Shown here piece by piece: positions 39,681-50,258 of a stretch of DNA of 64,000 nucleotides. A program made the translations under genes and the position numbers. The notes below the pieces were generated by a model that saw only the letters and a program-made list of their open reading frames with translations, was not told the DNA's origin and searched no databases. The stretch's first letter is position 1. Each line of letters begins with the position of its first letter. This DNA is from Klebsiella grimontii. Its GTDB lineage: Bacteria; Pseudomonadota; Gammaproteobacteria; Enterobacterales; Enterobacteriaceae. The DNA is taken from the NCBI RefSeq assembly GCF_900200035.1, contig NZ_FZTC01000017.1:310001-374000 (forward strand), written 5' to 3'.

Positions 39681-39703
39681 CCGCCCGGCGCGGGACCGGG
39701 CGG
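39681..39703. terminator. hairpin between MarR gene and trpA
   Basis: Stem CCGCCCGG/CCGGGCGG with a seven-base loop between the convergent stop codons; no T run. In E. coli trp mRNA also ends in a structured region after trpA. Confidence 0.5.
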
Positions 39704-39712
39704 CGGACGCGC

Positions 39713-40522
39713 TTAGGCGACTTTGGTGGCGGCCTTCAGACTTTGCGCAAAGGCTTTCAGTTCGGCGAGCATAGCCTGCGGGTCGTTCACGTTACGCTCA
39801 ATGATTTTGACGATGGCAGAGCCGGAAATCGCGCCGGCCGCGCCTGCGTCAATCGCCGCGGTCACCTGCTCCGGCGCCGAGATGCCAAAACCCTGCAGCG
39901 GCGGCGCGGCGTGGTACTCGGCCAGTTTTTCAATCAGATGATGCAGCGGCAGCGCGGCGCGGTTCTCCGCGCCGGTCACGCCCGCCCGCGACAGCAGGTA
40001 GGTATAACCGCGACCGTAAGAGGCGATCTGGCGCAGCAGATCGTCATCGGCATTCGGCGGACAGATGAAAATCGGCGCGATGTTATGGCGCAACGCGGCC
40101 TGGCGGAACGGCGCGGACTCTTCCACGGGGACATCGGCGACCAGCACTGAATCGACGCCCGCGCGTTCGCACGCGGCGTAGAATTCATCAATGCCCGGGC
40201 TGAAGACCAGGTTGGCGTACATCAGCAGGCCGATTGGGATGGTCGGATGCTTTTGACGAATCGCCGTCAGCATTTCAAAGCACTGGGCGGGCGTGACGCC
40301 TGCGGCAAAAGCGCGCAGGGTGGCGTCCTGAATCGTCGGGCCGTCAGCCAGCGGGTCGGAGAAGGGGATGCCCAGCTCCAGCGCGTCGGCGCCCGCTTCA
40401 ATCAGGGTATCGATAATTTTCAGCGACTGTTCCGGATTCGGATCGCCGAGGGTGACGAAGGGAACAAACGCGCCTTCCCGGCGAGCTTTAAGTTGTGCAA
40501 ACAGCGTCTCATAACGTTCCAT
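39713..40522 (-). CDS. trpA: tryptophan synthase alpha subunit
   Basis: 269 residues (E. coli 268). A TIM barrel that splits indole-3-glycerol phosphate to indole and glyceraldehyde-3-phosphate, passing indole to TrpB through the tunnel. Catalytic Glu49 (DALELGIPF) and Asp60 (DPLADGP) are at the E. coli positions. Its ATG overlaps the TGA of trpB by one base (TGATG), giving the equimolar coupling needed for the alpha2-beta2 complex. Confidence 0.99.
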   Translation of the reverse strand: MERYETLFAQLKARREGAFVPFVTLGDPNPEQSLKIIDTLIEAGADALELGIPFSDPLADGPTIQDATLRAFAAGVTPAQCFEMLTAIRQKHPTIPIGLLMYANLVFSPGIDEFYAACERAGVDSVLVADVPVEESAPFRQAALRHNIAPIFICPPNADDDLLRQIASYGRGYTYLLSRAGVTGAENRAALPLHHLIEKLAEYHAAPPLQGFGISAPEQVTAAIDAGAAGAISGSAIVKIIERNVNDPQAMLAELKAFAQSLKAATKVA

Positions 40523-41715
40523 CAGATTTCCCCTCGCGCTTTTAAAATATCGTGTACGGTGAAGATGTCTTTATCGCCGCGGCCGGAGAGGTTAACCACC
40601 AGCAGCTGCTCTTTTTCCGGGTTTTCACGCATCATTTTCAGCGCGTGCGCCAGGGCATGGGAGGACTCCAGCGCCGGGATAATCCCCTCATGGCGGGAGA
40701 GTTCTTTAAAGGCATCCAGCGCTTCGTCATCGGTAATCGACACATAATCGGCGCGGCCAATGCTGTTCAGATACGCATGCTGCGGCCCCACTGACGGGAA
40801 GTCCAGCCCGGCGGAGATGGAGTAGGACTCCTCAATCTGCCCCTCTTCCGTTTGCATCATCGGCGATTTCATACCGAAGTAGATACCCACCCGACCGTGC
40901 TTCAGCGGCGCGCCGTGCTCGCCGGACTCAATACCGTGACCCGCGGGCTCCACGCCAATCAGGCCAACGGTGGTTTCGTCGATAAAGTCGGCGAACATGC
41001 CGATGGCGTTCGATCCGCCGCCGACGCAGGCGATAACCGCATCCGGCAGACGACCTTCTTTCTCCAGAATCTGCGCTTTGGTCTCTTCGCCAATCATGCG
41101 CTGGAATTCACGCACGATGGTCGGGAACGGGTGCGGACCGGCAGCGGTGCCGAGCATATAATGGGCTGTTTCGTAGCTGCCGGACCAGTCGCGCAGGGCT
41201 TCATTGCAGGCGTCTTTCAGGGTAGAAGAACCGCTATGTACCGGGATCACTTCCGCACCCATCAGGCGCATGCGGAAAACGTTCGGCGACTGGCGTTCGA
41301 TATCCTTAGCGCCCATATAGATACGGCACTTCAGGCCGAGCAGGGCGCTGGCGAGCGCAGAGGCCACGCCGTGCTGGCCGGCGCCGGTTTCGGCGATAAT
41401 TTCCGTTTTGCCCATCCGTTTCGCCAGCAGCGCCTGGCCGAGCACCTGGTTGGTTTTATGCGCGCCGCCGTGCAGCAGGTCTTCACGCTTGAGATACAGC
41501 GTGGTACGGGTGCCTTCGGTAAGGTTACGGCATTTGGTCAGCGCCGTCGGGCGACCGGCGTAGTTTTTCAGCAGGTCGGTAAATTCAGCCTGGAATGCCG
41601 GGTCTTTCTGCGCGCTGACGAACGCTTCTTCCAGCTGGCGCAGGGCGGGCATCAGGATCTGCGGAACGTACATCCCGCCGAATTCGCCAAAGTAGGGGTT
41701 CAGTAAAGTACTCAT
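40522..41715 (-). CDS. trpB: tryptophan synthase beta subunit
   Basis: 397 residues, as in E. coli. PLP enzyme joining indole and serine to tryptophan. The PLP lysine is Lys87 in HGGAHKTNQ, the phosphate-binding loop GGGSNAIGM is present, and Glu109 lies in [10 protein letters not shown]. Ends one base into trpA; starts nine bases after trpC. Confidence 0.99.
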   Translation of the reverse strand: MSTLLNPYFGEFGGMYVPQILMPALRQLEEAFVSAQKDPAFQAEFTDLLKNYAGRPTALTKCRNLTEGTRTTLYLKREDLLHGGAHKTNQVLGQALLAKRMGKTEIIAETGAGQHGVASALASALLGLKCRIYMGAKDIERQSPNVFRMRLMGAEVIPVHSGSSTLKDACNEALRDWSGSYETAHYMLGTAAGPHPFPTIVREFQRMIGEETKAQILEKEGRLPDAVIACVGGGSNAIGMFADFIDETTVGLIGVEPAGHGIESGEHGAPLKHGRVGIYFGMKSPMMQTEEGQIEESYSISAGLDFPSVGPQHAYLNSIGRADYVSITDDEALDAFKELSRHEGIIPALESSHALAHALKMMRENPEKEQLLVVNLSGRGDKDIFTVHDILKARGEI

Positions 41716-41724
41716 TATTGCTCC

Positions 41725-43083
41725 TTAATATGCGCGCAGCGTTTGAAATACAGAGGACAGCTTGCTGGCATCTTTAATACCCGGCTGCGACTCTACGCCT
41801 GAATTAAAATCGAGTCCGGCACAGCCGCTTTTGGCGGCTTCCACACAGTTATCGGCGCCGAGGCCGCCTGCCAGCAGAACGTTACGCAGGTCCTGACCTT
41901 GCAGCAGCGACCAGTCGAAACGCTGGCCGGTGCCGCCTTGACCGTTGTCGAATACATATTTATCGACGTGATGCAGATTGCGCTGCGGTAGGGTTTCGCC
42001 GACGCTGAGGGCCTTCCAGATTTGCACCGTCGCCGGAAGTTCGGCGCGCAGGGTATCAATATAGGCCTGGTCTTCGCTGCCGTGCAGCTGCACCGCGGCT
42101 AAGCTCAGATTTTCCACGCGGGCGACCACTTCCGCCACCGGCGTATTGCGGAACACGCCGACGTAGCTCAGCGGCGCGCTATCGATGACGGCTTTCGCCT
42201 GAGCGTCATTCACCGCTCGCGGCGACGTCGGGACAAAAATCAGGCCGCCGTAGATCGCGCCGGATTCATACGCCACCTGGGCATCCTGGGGGCGGGTCAG
42301 GCCGCAGACCTTATTCTCGCCGAGCAGCACGCGCTTCACGGCGGCGTTCAGATCGGCGTGCTCCATCAGCGCCGAGCCAATCAGGAAACCGTTGGCGAAG
42401 TGGCTTAGTTCACGCACTTCTGCGTAGGTATGGATACCGGACTCGCTGATCACCGTGACCTCATGACCGAGCTTAGGCGCCAGGGTGCGGGTACGGTTGA
42501 GGTCAATCGACATATCGCGCAGATCGCGGTTGTTGATGCCGACCACTTTCGCCTTCAGCGCAATCGCGCGCTCCAGCTCCTCTTCATTGCTCACTTCGGT
42601 CAGCACGCCCATGTTCAGGCTATGCGCGACGGCGGAGAGCTGGCGATACTGTTCGTCATCCAGCACCGAAAGCATTAGCAGGCAGGCGTCGGCCTGGTAG
42701 TAGCGCGCCAGATAAATCTGGTAAGGATCGATGGTGAAGTCCTTACACAAAATCGGCTGCGGCGCGACCTTGCTGACGATCGGCAGAAAGTCGAAGCTGC
42801 CCTGGAAATATTTCTCATCGCACAGTACCGAGATCGCCGAGGCGTAGTGCTTGTAGACGCCGGCGATGGCCGCCGGGTCAAAATCATCGCGGATCAGCCC
42901 CTTTGATGGCGAGGCCTTTTTGCACTCGAGAATAAACGCGGTGCGGGTTCCGGCGAGGGCGTCGTAAAAATTGCGCTGCGTCGGTACCACTTCATTTTGA
43001 AAACTGGCTAACGGTTGTTGTTGTTTGCGGGCTTCTACCCAAATCGCTTTGTCGGCCACGATTTTTGCTAAAACGGTCTGCAT
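41725..43083 (-). CDS. trpC: bifunctional indole-3-glycerol-phosphate synthase / PRA isomerase
   Basis: 452 residues (E. coli TrpC 453). Two fused TIM barrels: the N-terminal half (about 1-255) is IGPS, with ILECKKASPSKGLIRDDF and the strand motif VVGINNRDLRDMSIDL; the C-terminal half (about 256-452) is phosphoribosylanthranilate isomerase (TrpF), with VCGLTRPQDAQ and LAGGLGADN. It does steps three and four of tryptophan synthesis. The fusion is normal for enterobacteria. Confidence 0.98.
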   Translation of the reverse strand: MQTVLAKIVADKAIWVEARKQQQPLASFQNEVVPTQRNFYDALAGTRTAFILECKKASPSKGLIRDDFDPAAIAGVYKHYASAISVLCDEKYFQGSFDFLPIVSKVAPQPILCKDFTIDPYQIYLARYYQADACLLMLSVLDDEQYRQLSAVAHSLNMGVLTEVSNEEELERAIALKAKVVGINNRDLRDMSIDLNRTRTLAPKLGHEVTVISESGIHTYAEVRELSHFANGFLIGSALMEHADLNAAVKRVLLGENKVCGLTRPQDAQVAYESGAIYGGLIFVPTSPRAVNDAQAKAVIDSAPLSYVGVFRNTPVAEVVARVENLSLAAVQLHGSEDQAYIDTLRAELPATVQIWKALSVGETLPQRNLHHVDKYVFDNGQGGTGQRFDWSLLQGQDLRNVLLAGGLGADNCVEAAKSGCAGLDFNSGVESQPGIKDASKLSSVFQTLRAY

Positions 43084-43086
43084 TAT

Positions 43087-44682
43087 TTACCCTCTTGCCG
43101 CTAATGCGGTCACTCTGTCATAGGCCGCTCCGCTGTGCAGCACATCGATGACCTGCTGCGCGTTGGCCTTCAGATCTTCGTATCCATGTAAACGCATCAG
43201 CATGGCGACGTTGGCGGCAACGGCGGCTTCGTGAGCGGCCTCGCCTTTACCTTGTAGTAAGCGCGTAAGAATGTCACGGTTTTCTTCCGGCGTGCCGCCT
43301 GCCAGCTGCTCCTGATGGTAAGGCGTCAGGCCAAAGTCGGCGGCGGTCAGCTGGTAGCTCTTGATTTCGCCATTGTTCAGCTCCGCGACCACCGTCGGCG
43401 CGTGCAGCGACACCTCGTCCATTCCGCCGCTATGCACCACCGCGGCGCGCTGGTAGCCCAGCACGCGCAGGGTTTCCGCAATCGGCAGCACCAGCTCCGG
43501 GCTATAAACGCCAATCAGCGCCAGAGGCGGGTGGGCCGGGTTGATCAGCGGCCCAAGCACGTTAAACAGGGTGCGAGTTTTCAACTGCTGACGGACCGGC
43601 ATCGCGTGGCGGAAACCGGTGTGATACTTCGGGGCGAACAGGAAGCAAACGCCCAGTTCATCCAGCGCCTGGCGAGATTTATCGGCATTCATATCCAGAT
43701 TGATACCGAACGCCGCCAGCAGGTCGGAAGATCCTGATTTACTCGATACGCTGCGGTTGCCGTGTTTCGCGACCTTCAGGCCGCAGGCGGCGGCCACAAA
43801 CGCGCTGGCGGTCGAAATATTGATACTGTTGCTGCCGTCGCCGCCGGTACCGACGATATCGGCAAACAGATAATCAGGGCGCGGGAACGGCGCGGCGTTT
43901 TCCAGCAGCGCGGTGGCGGCGCCGGCGATTTCCTGCGGATGCTCACCGCGCACCTTCATGCTCACCAGCGCGGCGGCCAGCTGCTCGGGTTTCACTTCCC
44001 CGCGCACCACCGCTGAGAACAGCTGATGGCTCTCCTGCTGGCTCAGGGTTTCGGCCTGATACAGTTTTTCCAGAATTGGCTGGAGGGTGTTGGTCTGCTC
44101 CAGCTTCTGCAACGCCCAGGCCAGGGTTTGCTCTAGCAGGCGCGCGCCCTGGGTGGTCAGAATCGACTCCGGGTGGAACTGGAAGCCGCAGACGCGATCC
44201 GCATCGTGACGCACCGCCATGACCATGCCGTTGAAGTGGGCATTGATGGTCAGCCCCGCCGGAATGTTGCTACCCACCAGCGAGTGGTAGCGGGCCACCG
44301 GCAGCGGGTTGCTCAGACCGGCAAACATCGCCTGTCCGTCATGTTCAATACTCGAAGCCTTACCGTGGAGGATTTCGCCGGCCTGGCCGACGTAGCCGCC
44401 GTAGGCTTCGACAATCGCCTGGTGTCCGAGGCAGATACCGATAATCGGCAGTTTGCCGCGCATGCGGATCAGCAGCTCCGGCATGCAGCCCGCTTCGCTC
44501 GGCGTCCCCGGCCCTGGAGAGAGCATCAGTACCGGGTTTTTCATCGTGCCGATGCGCTCAATCAGCGCCTGCGCCGGGACGGAGTTGCGGTAAATCACCA
44601 CGTTATGGCCGTTCGAACGCAGCTGGTCTGCCAGGTTATAGGTAAAAGAATCGATATTATCGAGCAGCAGAATGTCGGCCAT
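43087..44682 (-). CDS. trpD: bifunctional anthranilate synthase glutaminase / phosphoribosyltransferase
   Basis: 531 residues, the E. coli TrpGD length. N-terminal class-I glutamine amidotransferase (about 1-195) with nucleophile Cys84 in GICLGHQAI and the GFQFHPES His/Glu; C-terminal anthranilate phosphoribosyltransferase (about 200-531) with the PRPP loop [14 protein letters not shown]. It supplies ammonia to TrpE and makes phosphoribosylanthranilate. Its ATG overlaps the trpE stop by one base (TAATG). Confidence 0.98.
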   Translation of the reverse strand: MADILLLDNIDSFTYNLADQLRSNGHNVVIYRNSVPAQALIERIGTMKNPVLMLSPGPGTPSEAGCMPELLIRMRGKLPIIGICLGHQAIVEAYGGYVGQAGEILHGKASSIEHDGQAMFAGLSNPLPVARYHSLVGSNIPAGLTINAHFNGMVMAVRHDADRVCGFQFHPESILTTQGARLLEQTLAWALQKLEQTNTLQPILEKLYQAETLSQQESHQLFSAVVRGEVKPEQLAAALVSMKVRGEHPQEIAGAATALLENAAPFPRPDYLFADIVGTGGDGSNSINISTASAFVAAACGLKVAKHGNRSVSSKSGSSDLLAAFGINLDMNADKSRQALDELGVCFLFAPKYHTGFRHAMPVRQQLKTRTLFNVLGPLINPAHPPLALIGVYSPELVLPIAETLRVLGYQRAAVVHSGGMDEVSLHAPTVVAELNNGEIKSYQLTAADFGLTPYHQEQLAGGTPEENRDILTRLLQGKGEAAHEAAVAANVAMLMRLHGYEDLKANAQQVIDVLHSGAAYDRVTALAARG

Positions 44683-46244
44683 TAGAAAATCTCCTTCGCG
44701 TGGTGGGCCTGGGCGATAGCGCGCAGCACCGCGCGAGCTTTATTACGGGTTTCATCCGCTTCTGACTGGGGAACGGAGTCGAGCACGATACCGGCGCCCG
44801 CCTGGACGGTGGCGACGCCATCCTGCACGTAGGCGGAACGGATAACGATGCAGGTATCGAGGTCGCCGTGGGCGGTAAAATAGCCCACCGCGCCGCCGTA
44901 GCTGCCGCGACGCTTGCCTTCAGCGGCGGCGATAAGCTGCATGGCGCGCACTTTCGGCGCCCCGCTGAGGGTGCCCATATTCATACAGGCGCGGTAGGCA
45001 TGCAGCACGTCAAGATCGCGGCGCAGCTCGCCAACCACGCGGGAGACGAGGTGCATCACAAAGGAGTAGCGGTCGACTTTGGTCAGGTCGGCGACGTAGC
45101 GGCTGCCCGGCGTACAGATGCGCGCGAGGTCGTTACGCGCAAGGTCGACCAGCATCAGATGCTCGGAAAGCTCTTTATGGTCGGTGCGCATCTCCAGCTC
45201 AATGCGGCTGTCGAGATCGCGATCCAGCGAACCATCCGCGCGGCGGCCGCGCGGTCGGGTACCGGCGATCGGGTAGATTTCAATCTGGCGATTGGTGGCA
45301 TCATACTTGAGAGAGCTCTCCGGCGACGCGCCGAACAGGGTGAAATCGTTGTCCTGCATAAAGAACATGTACGGGCTCGGGTTGCTCTTCTTCAGCACAT
45401 CATAAGCGGCGAGCGGCGATGGGCAGGGCAGCGAGAAGCGGCGCGACGGCACGACCTGGAAAATCTCGCCCGCGCGAATGGCGCGCTGCATTTTACGCAC
45501 CACGGCGCCATACTCTTCGTCGCTCTGGTCGCAGTCGCAGCGCATCTCGGCTACCGTGGTTACCGGCAGCGGCAGCGGCGGCTCGTTCAGCTGCTGGCGA
45601 AGCTGAGCGATGCGCTGCAGCAGACGCTGCTTTTCGCTTTCCAGCGGCGTAAACAGGCTCGCCTGGATACGGGTGTTTTTGGTCTGATGATCGATAACCA
45701 GCAGCGTTTCCGCCAGATAGAAGCAGTAATCCGGGCAGGCGGTGTCGCTTTCCAGCGATGGCAGGTCTTCAAAACCGGCGACCAGGTCATAGGCGAACAG
45801 GCCGCCGAAGAACATGGCTTCGCGCTCGTCCTGCGGAACGGTAACCAGTTCCTGCAGCAGGCGAAAAGCGTCGAATACCGAGAGTGAACACAGGCGGGCG
45901 TCTTCATCTAGCAGCGCGCTGACCGGGGGAAAGGTTAATACCCGGCTATTGGGCTGACGCTGATTATTGATGCCGGAGGGCAGGGCGCTATCCAACAGTT
46001 CCAGCAGCGCCGTACCGTTGGCGGACAATGCGTGAATAGTGACGGTGTCACCAAGTGCGGTAATGCGCAGGGCGCTATCCACCAGCAGCAGGCTCTTTAA
46101 ATCATCCTTGCTGTCAATATCAGCGGATTCCAGCAGCAGGGTGGCTGGACGCGCGCCGCAGATCTGGTGGAACAATGCGGTGGGGTTTTCCCGATAGATG
46201 GCGTCGCTGGTGAGAAGCTCGAGTGCCGGTTTTGATGTTTGCAT
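44682..46244 (-). CDS. trpE: anthranilate synthase component I
   Basis: 520 residues from the ATG at 46244 ([11 protein letters not shown]), the E. coli length; the open frame continues upstream only through the leader. Chorismate-binding enzyme making anthranilate with TrpD. The Trp feedback site sequence [12 protein letters not shown] and the catalytic core [50 protein letters not shown] are intact. First structural gene behind the trp promoter, leader and attenuator. Confidence 0.99.
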   Translation of the reverse strand: MQTSKPALELLTSDAIYRENPTALFHQICGARPATLLLESADIDSKDDLKSLLLVDSALRITALGDTVTIHALSANGTALLELLDSALPSGINNQRQPNSRVLTFPPVSALLDEDARLCSLSVFDAFRLLQELVTVPQDEREAMFFGGLFAYDLVAGFEDLPSLESDTACPDYCFYLAETLLVIDHQTKNTRIQASLFTPLESEKQRLLQRIAQLRQQLNEPPLPLPVTTVAEMRCDCDQSDEEYGAVVRKMQRAIRAGEIFQVVPSRRFSLPCPSPLAAYDVLKKSNPSPYMFFMQDNDFTLFGASPESSLKYDATNRQIEIYPIAGTRPRGRRADGSLDRDLDSRIELEMRTDHKELSEHLMLVDLARNDLARICTPGSRYVADLTKVDRYSFVMHLVSRVVGELRRDLDVLHAYRACMNMGTLSGAPKVRAMQLIAAAEGKRRGSYGGAVGYFTAHGDLDTCIVIRSAYVQDGVATVQAGAGIVLDSVPQSEADETRNKARAVLRAIAQAHHAKEIF

Positions 46245-46282
46245 TATTGTTGTCGCCTGTTCGCTATAATAATTTGTCCAAT

Positions 46283-46305
46283 AAAAAGCCCGCTCATTGG
46301 CGGGC
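46283..46305 (-). terminator. trp attenuator
   Basis: On the minus strand, stem GCCCGC/GCGGGC with a six-base loop followed by five U, 39 bases before trpE and 32 past the leader stop. It is the 3:4 terminator hairpin of the trp attenuator. Confidence 0.92.
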
Positions 46306-46336
46306 CGGGTATCTGTATGCTGAGTGCAAAACGCGA

Positions 46337-46399
46337 TCACGCCGCCCGATAACAGGAGGTGCGCCACCAGCCGTGCAGAGTGATAAATTGCGTTTTCAT
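46337..46399 (-). CDS. trpL: trp operon leader peptide
   Basis: Twenty-codon frame on the minus strand, MKTQFITLHGWWRTSCYRAA, with tandem Trp codons at 11-12 and the GWWRTS core of enterobacterial TrpL. It is six residues longer than the 14-residue E. coli peptide because the stop after the Ser codon is missing. Ribosome stalling at the Trp codons when tRNA-Trp is uncharged lets the antiterminator form and trpE be read. The ribosome site AAGGGG is ten bases upstream. Confidence 0.93.
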   Translation of the reverse strand: MKTQFITLHGWWRTSCYRAA

Positions 46400-46428
46400 C
46401 GTTGATACCCCTTCATGTGAACTTGCGT

Positions 46429-46460
46429 ACTAGTTAACTAGTCCGAGAGATTAATGTCAA
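46429..46460 (-). promoter_or_regulatory. trp promoter and TrpR operator
   Basis: Minus-strand -35 TTGACA (46455-46460), 17-base spacer and -10 TTAACT; the operator palindrome ACTAGTTAACTAGT (46429-46442) covers the -10, as in E. coli. TrpR with tryptophan would block polymerase here. Confidence 0.93.
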
Positions 46461-46602
46461 CCCCTGTTTGCAGATTTTCTCTCTCTGTCGGTATGATGAT
46501 GCGCTTATTGATATCCTTAATCACTTAAGCTGCAGAATCACAGTCAATCTGCCTGTGACTTAAAGTATGACGGGTACAGGTTCATGTCCAGCAGGAGTCA
46601 TC

Positions 46603-47472
46603 TTGAGCAACACCAATTACGCAGTGATTTACGACCTGCACAGCCATACCATTGCCTCTGACGGGCGACTGACTCCAGAAGAACTTGTCCATCGCGCGCA
46701 CCAGATGCGCGTCGGCACCCTGGCGATTACCGATCACGATACCGTGGCGGCGATTCCCGCGGCTCAGGCTGAAATTGAACGCGCCGGTTTACCGCTGGCG
46801 CTGATTACCGGGGTGGAGATTTCCACGCTGTGGGAAAATCATGAAATTCACATTGTCGGACTGAATATCGATATCGGCCATCCGGCAATGATCGCGCTGC
46901 TCGATGAACAGAAAGCGCGTCGCCAGATGCGGGGCCAGCAGATTGCTGAACGGCTGGAAAAAGCGCGGATCCCGGGGGCCTGGGAAGGGGCGCTGAAGCT
47001 GGCGGACGGCGGTGCGGTGACGCGCGGCCATTTTGCCCGTTTTCTGGTGGAGGCCGGCTATGCCAACAATATGGCTGACGTCTTTAAGAAGTATCTGGCG
47101 CGCGGGAAAACCGGTTACGTTCCGCCTCAGTGGTGTACAATAAAACAAGCGATTGATGTCATTCATCATTCTGGCGGTAAGGCGGTCATTGCCCATCCCG
47201 GGCGCTATGACCTTTCCGCCAAGTGGTTAAAACGTCTGTTGGCCCACTTTAGCGAACAGGGCGGCGATGCGATGGAGGTGGCGCAGTGTCAACAGGCGCC
47301 GCACGAGCGCGCTCAGCTTGCCGCTTACGCCGTGCAGTATGGCCTGGATGCCTCGCAGGGGTCTGATTTTCATCAGCCCTGCCCATGGATCGAACTGGGC
47401 CGCAAACTTTGGCTGCCCGCGGGCGTTGAAGGGATCTGGCGCAGTTGGGAAGTGGCCGTAGAACAAAATTGA
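46603..47472 (+). CDS. rnm: RNase AM / PHP-domain 5'-3' exoribonuclease (YciV)
   Basis: 289 residues from a TTG at 46603, chosen because AGGAG lies five bases before it and the following residues SNTNYAVIYDLHSHT match E. coli YciV; an upstream ATG at 46567 has no such site. PHP-domain metal ligands: DLHSHTIASDG, TDHDTV, and later AHPGRYDLS and GSDFH. In E. coli it matures rRNA 5' ends and hydrolyses 3',5'-bisphosphonucleotides. Divergent from the trp operon, and first in rnm-yciO-yciQ. Confidence 0.95.
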   Translation: MSNTNYAVIYDLHSHTIASDGRLTPEELVHRAHQMRVGTLAITDHDTVAAIPAAQAEIERAGLPLALITGVEISTLWENHEIHIVGLNIDIGHPAMIALLDEQKARRQMRGQQIAERLEKARIPGAWEGALKLADGGAVTRGHFARFLVEAGYANNMADVFKKYLARGKTGYVPPQWCTIKQAIDVIHHSGGKAVIAHPGRYDLSAKWLKRLLAHFSEQGGDAMEVAQCQQAPHERAQLAAYAVQYGLDASQGSDFHQPCPWIELGRKLWLPAGVEGIWRSWEVAVEQN

Positions 47473-47481
47473 GAGGGAAGT

Positions 47482-48102
47482 ATGAGCCAGTTTTTTTATA
47501 TCCATCCGGAAAACCCCCAGGCGCGGTTAATTAACCAGGCGGTGGACATTGTGCGTAAAGGCGGAGTCATCGTCTATCCGACCGACTCCGGTTACGCCTT
47601 AGGCTGTAAAATTGAAGATAAAGGCGCGATGGAGCGGATTTGCCGGATCCGTAATTTGCCAAACGGCCACAACTTTACCCTGATGTGCCGCGATCTGTCC
47701 GAGCTGTCGACCTATTCATTCGTCGATAACGTGGCCTTTCGTCTGATTAAAAACAATACGCCGGGTAACTATACCTTTATCCTCAAGGGCACCAAAGAAG
47801 TCCCGCGCCGCCTGTTGCAGGAGAAGCGTAAGACTATCGGGATGCGCGTGCCGTCGAACCCGATTGCGCAAATGCTGCTGGAAACATTGGGTGAGCCGAT
47901 GCTTTCCACTTCCTTGATGCTGCCGGGAAGCGACTTTACCGAATCCGATCCGGAAGAGATTAAGGATCGTCTGGAGAAGCAGGTGGACCTGATTATTCAC
48001 GGCGGCTATCTGGGCCAGCAGCCGACCACGGTTATCGATCTTACCGAAGACGCGCCGATCGTAGTGCGTGAAGGCGTCGGGGACGTGACGCCGTTCCTGT
48101 AA
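47482..48102 (+). CDS. yciO: YrdC/Sua5-family protein YciO
   Basis: 206 residues, as in E. coli YciO. It has the YrdC-like dsRNA/nucleotide-binding fold (GGVIVYPTDSGYALGCKIEDKGAMERICRIRNLP, then MRVPSNPIAQMLLETLGEP). TsaC/Sua5 relatives make threonylcarbamoyl-AMP for tRNA t6A; YciO is a paralog whose own activity in t6A synthesis is weak or absent in E. coli. Nine bases after rnm; ribosome site AGAGGGAAG. Confidence 0.96.
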   Translation: MSQFFYIHPENPQARLINQAVDIVRKGGVIVYPTDSGYALGCKIEDKGAMERICRIRNLPNGHNFTLMCRDLSELSTYSFVDNVAFRLIKNNTPGNYTFILKGTKEVPRRLLQEKRKTIGMRVPSNPIAQMLLETLGEPMLSTSLMLPGSDFTESDPEEIKDRLEKQVDLIIHGGYLGQQPTTVIDLTEDAPIVVREGVGDVTPFL

Positions 48103-48131
48103 TTGTTTTTTATTCCAAGGAAGGAATCGTC

Positions 48132-50030
48132 GTGAAATGGACATTAATCTGTCGCTTTTTTCTTCTGCTGTGGCTGTTCAGCGTGCCGTTCAGCCCTGCG
48201 CATTCTGAGGTTTTATCCCCCTGGCAAGAAGCTATCGCTCTGTTTGACGTTCAGGCTACCATGCGCCAGGACGGCGTGCTGGACGTGCGAGAAAACCTTC
48301 ACTTCCAGGTGCGCAACAGGCAGATCAAACACGGTTTCTTTCGCGATCTTCCGCGTATGTGGGTGCGGCCGGACGGCAACGCGGCCCTGCTGACGTACCA
48401 TGTGATCGGCGTGACCCGCGATGGCAAACCCGAGCCCTGGCATCTGCTCTGGCACCGGGGGACGATGAGGATCGTAGTCGGCGATGAGCAAACTTTTCTG
48501 CCGGAAGGCGATTATCGCTACCAGGTGCACTATCAGGTCAGCAACGCGTTTATCCGCGATGACGAAGATGATGTGCTTATCTGGAATGTCACCGGCGCCA
48601 GCTGGTCGTTCGAAATATTCCAGGTTCGCTTCGCGCTGCAACTAGCGGATGCGCAAGGGGACCCGTTCAGGCAGATCGACTTTTTTACCGGCGATGATGG
48701 CGAAAGGTTAAAAAATGGCCACCTTCTGCCGGATGGGCGCATTGAGTCCCGCGAACCCTTCTACCAGCAGGATTTTACCGTACTCTATCGCTGGCCTCGT
48801 GCGCTGTTGCCTGATGCCGCAGAGCCGCAGGCGACTCATCTACTCCCGCATCTTTTTATCCCCACGTTATCGTCTTTAAGCGTGTGGATCCCCTGTGGAT
48901 TAATGGCGGGTTATTTCTTGTTTTTATGGCTGCGCAGGCCGCGTTTTACTCCGGTTGACGTGCCGGTGCTGACGTCAATGTCTACGGAATTTTCTCCAGG
49001 CTATTTGCGTATGGCGGCGAAGCAAACGTACGACGATAAAGGTTTTTGCGCCGATGTGACCAACCTGATTGTGAAGGGGCGGGTGGCGCTGGAGAATGTG
49101 CCGGGCGATGAAATGCTATGCTCGTTGGTTCGGGTACGTTCTGGCGCAATTCACACAGGCGATATTCCGACCCAGGAAGAGCAGCTATTGATGGATCTGC
49201 TGTTTCATAAGAGCGATAAAGTGGAGCTCAAGGGGCGCTACAACAGAACGCTGCGCAAAGCGTTTAAGCGAATGGATAAATACTATCGTCAGCAGCATAA
49301 GGGCGCGGGCTATCGGCCTTTGAGCTTCCTGTTATGCGGTATTGTGGCGATGTTTGCGACTCAGATTCTCGCTAATGCGCAGAGTCTGGGCTGGACGGCC
49401 AGAACCTTAACTGCGGATTGGTTTGCGGGTCTTTTCTTCGTTATTCCGCTTCTCTTTAGCAGCGTGTTTTTACTGAGCGATAGCGATCCCGGCAAACCAA
49501 TTCGCAAGCGTCTAATGGCGACGGTGTTGTGGCCGCTTATCGGCGGCGGCCTGATTTTTCTGTTTCTATGGGGGAAAATGGGTTTTTCGCTCTTTCAATG
49601 GTATATGCCCGCCGGATACTTCAGCGCCTGGTGCCTGTCCGGTTATATCACCGCGCTGGGCTTTTGCCTGCTCCCGCAGCTTACGCAATTGGGCCAGCAG
49701 CGCTTTGCCAGAGCTGAAGGGGTCATCCGTTATCTTGGACGGCTGGAGGCAGCAACGCACAGCGGCCCACGGCGCAAAGGCGAATCCCGTTACCTGGATA
49801 TTTCATTGCTTAGCTGGGCGGTAGCCGCAGGGTTGGGTAAGGCGTGGGCCAATCGCCTGGCTCCATCCCTGGCGGCGGCGATTAAGGCGCCGGAGATAGC
49901 CCGATCCGGGGCGTTTTTGACCTTGCAGGCGCATCTGAATAGTGGATCCGCCAGCGCTTTTGGTCTCGGCGGCAGCGGCGGGGGATTTTCCGGCGGCGGA
50001 GCAGGAGGCGGCGGCGGAGGCGGATGGTAA
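48132..50030 (+). CDS. yciQ: DUF2207 membrane protein YciQ
   Basis: 632 residues from a GTG (E. coli YciQ 631), with ribosome site AAGGAAGG. Signal peptide (FFLLLWLFSVPFSPAHS), exported DUF2207 domain (FDVQATMRQDGVLDVRENLHF; GFFRDLPRMW), membrane segments about 250-270 and 395-520, and a Gly-rich C-terminus ending in seven Gly and a Trp. Function unknown. The protein at 13228-15270 is its paralog with the same tail; that one has a lemA partner, YciQ does not. It is the fourth position of rnm-yciO-yciQ-rluB. Confidence 0.95.
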   Translation: MKWTLICRFFLLLWLFSVPFSPAHSEVLSPWQEAIALFDVQATMRQDGVLDVRENLHFQVRNRQIKHGFFRDLPRMWVRPDGNAALLTYHVIGVTRDGKPEPWHLLWHRGTMRIVVGDEQTFLPEGDYRYQVHYQVSNAFIRDDEDDVLIWNVTGASWSFEIFQVRFALQLADAQGDPFRQIDFFTGDDGERLKNGHLLPDGRIESREPFYQQDFTVLYRWPRALLPDAAEPQATHLLPHLFIPTLSSLSVWIPCGLMAGYFLFLWLRRPRFTPVDVPVLTSMSTEFSPGYLRMAAKQTYDDKGFCADVTNLIVKGRVALENVPGDEMLCSLVRVRSGAIHTGDIPTQEEQLLMDLLFHKSDKVELKGRYNRTLRKAFKRMDKYYRQQHKGAGYRPLSFLLCGIVAMFATQILANAQSLGWTARTLTADWFAGLFFVIPLLFSSVFLLSDSDPGKPIRKRLMATVLWPLIGGGLIFLFLWGKMGFSLFQWYMPAGYFSAWCLSGYITALGFCLLPQLTQLGQQRFARAEGVIRYLGRLEAATHSGPRRKGESRYLDISLLSWAVAAGLGKAWANRLAPSLAAAIKAPEIARSGAFLTLQAHLNSGSASAFGLGGSGGGFSGGGAGGGGGGGW

Positions 50031-50258
50031 GTTGTGCTATCCTCGTAATGCGAAGAAGCATTGATCTTAAAGTTCGTGTACCATGTTCGCCCACGCGAGA
50101 AGACGTGTCTCTACTGTGGTCGCTAAAATGGCGCAAAACATGATACGCCTTGATGCAAAATATATATACAGAACATGGTGTTAGAATATTATTTTGCTAA
50201 CGCCCTGTTTTTCGAAGTATACCAGACGCCTGGGAAGGCGACACCTTAAGGAAGCTCA

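Noticed and set aside
44868-45887. 339-codon plus-strand frame opposite trpE
   Set aside because: His/Ala/Arg-rich antisense translation with no domain; trpE is certain.
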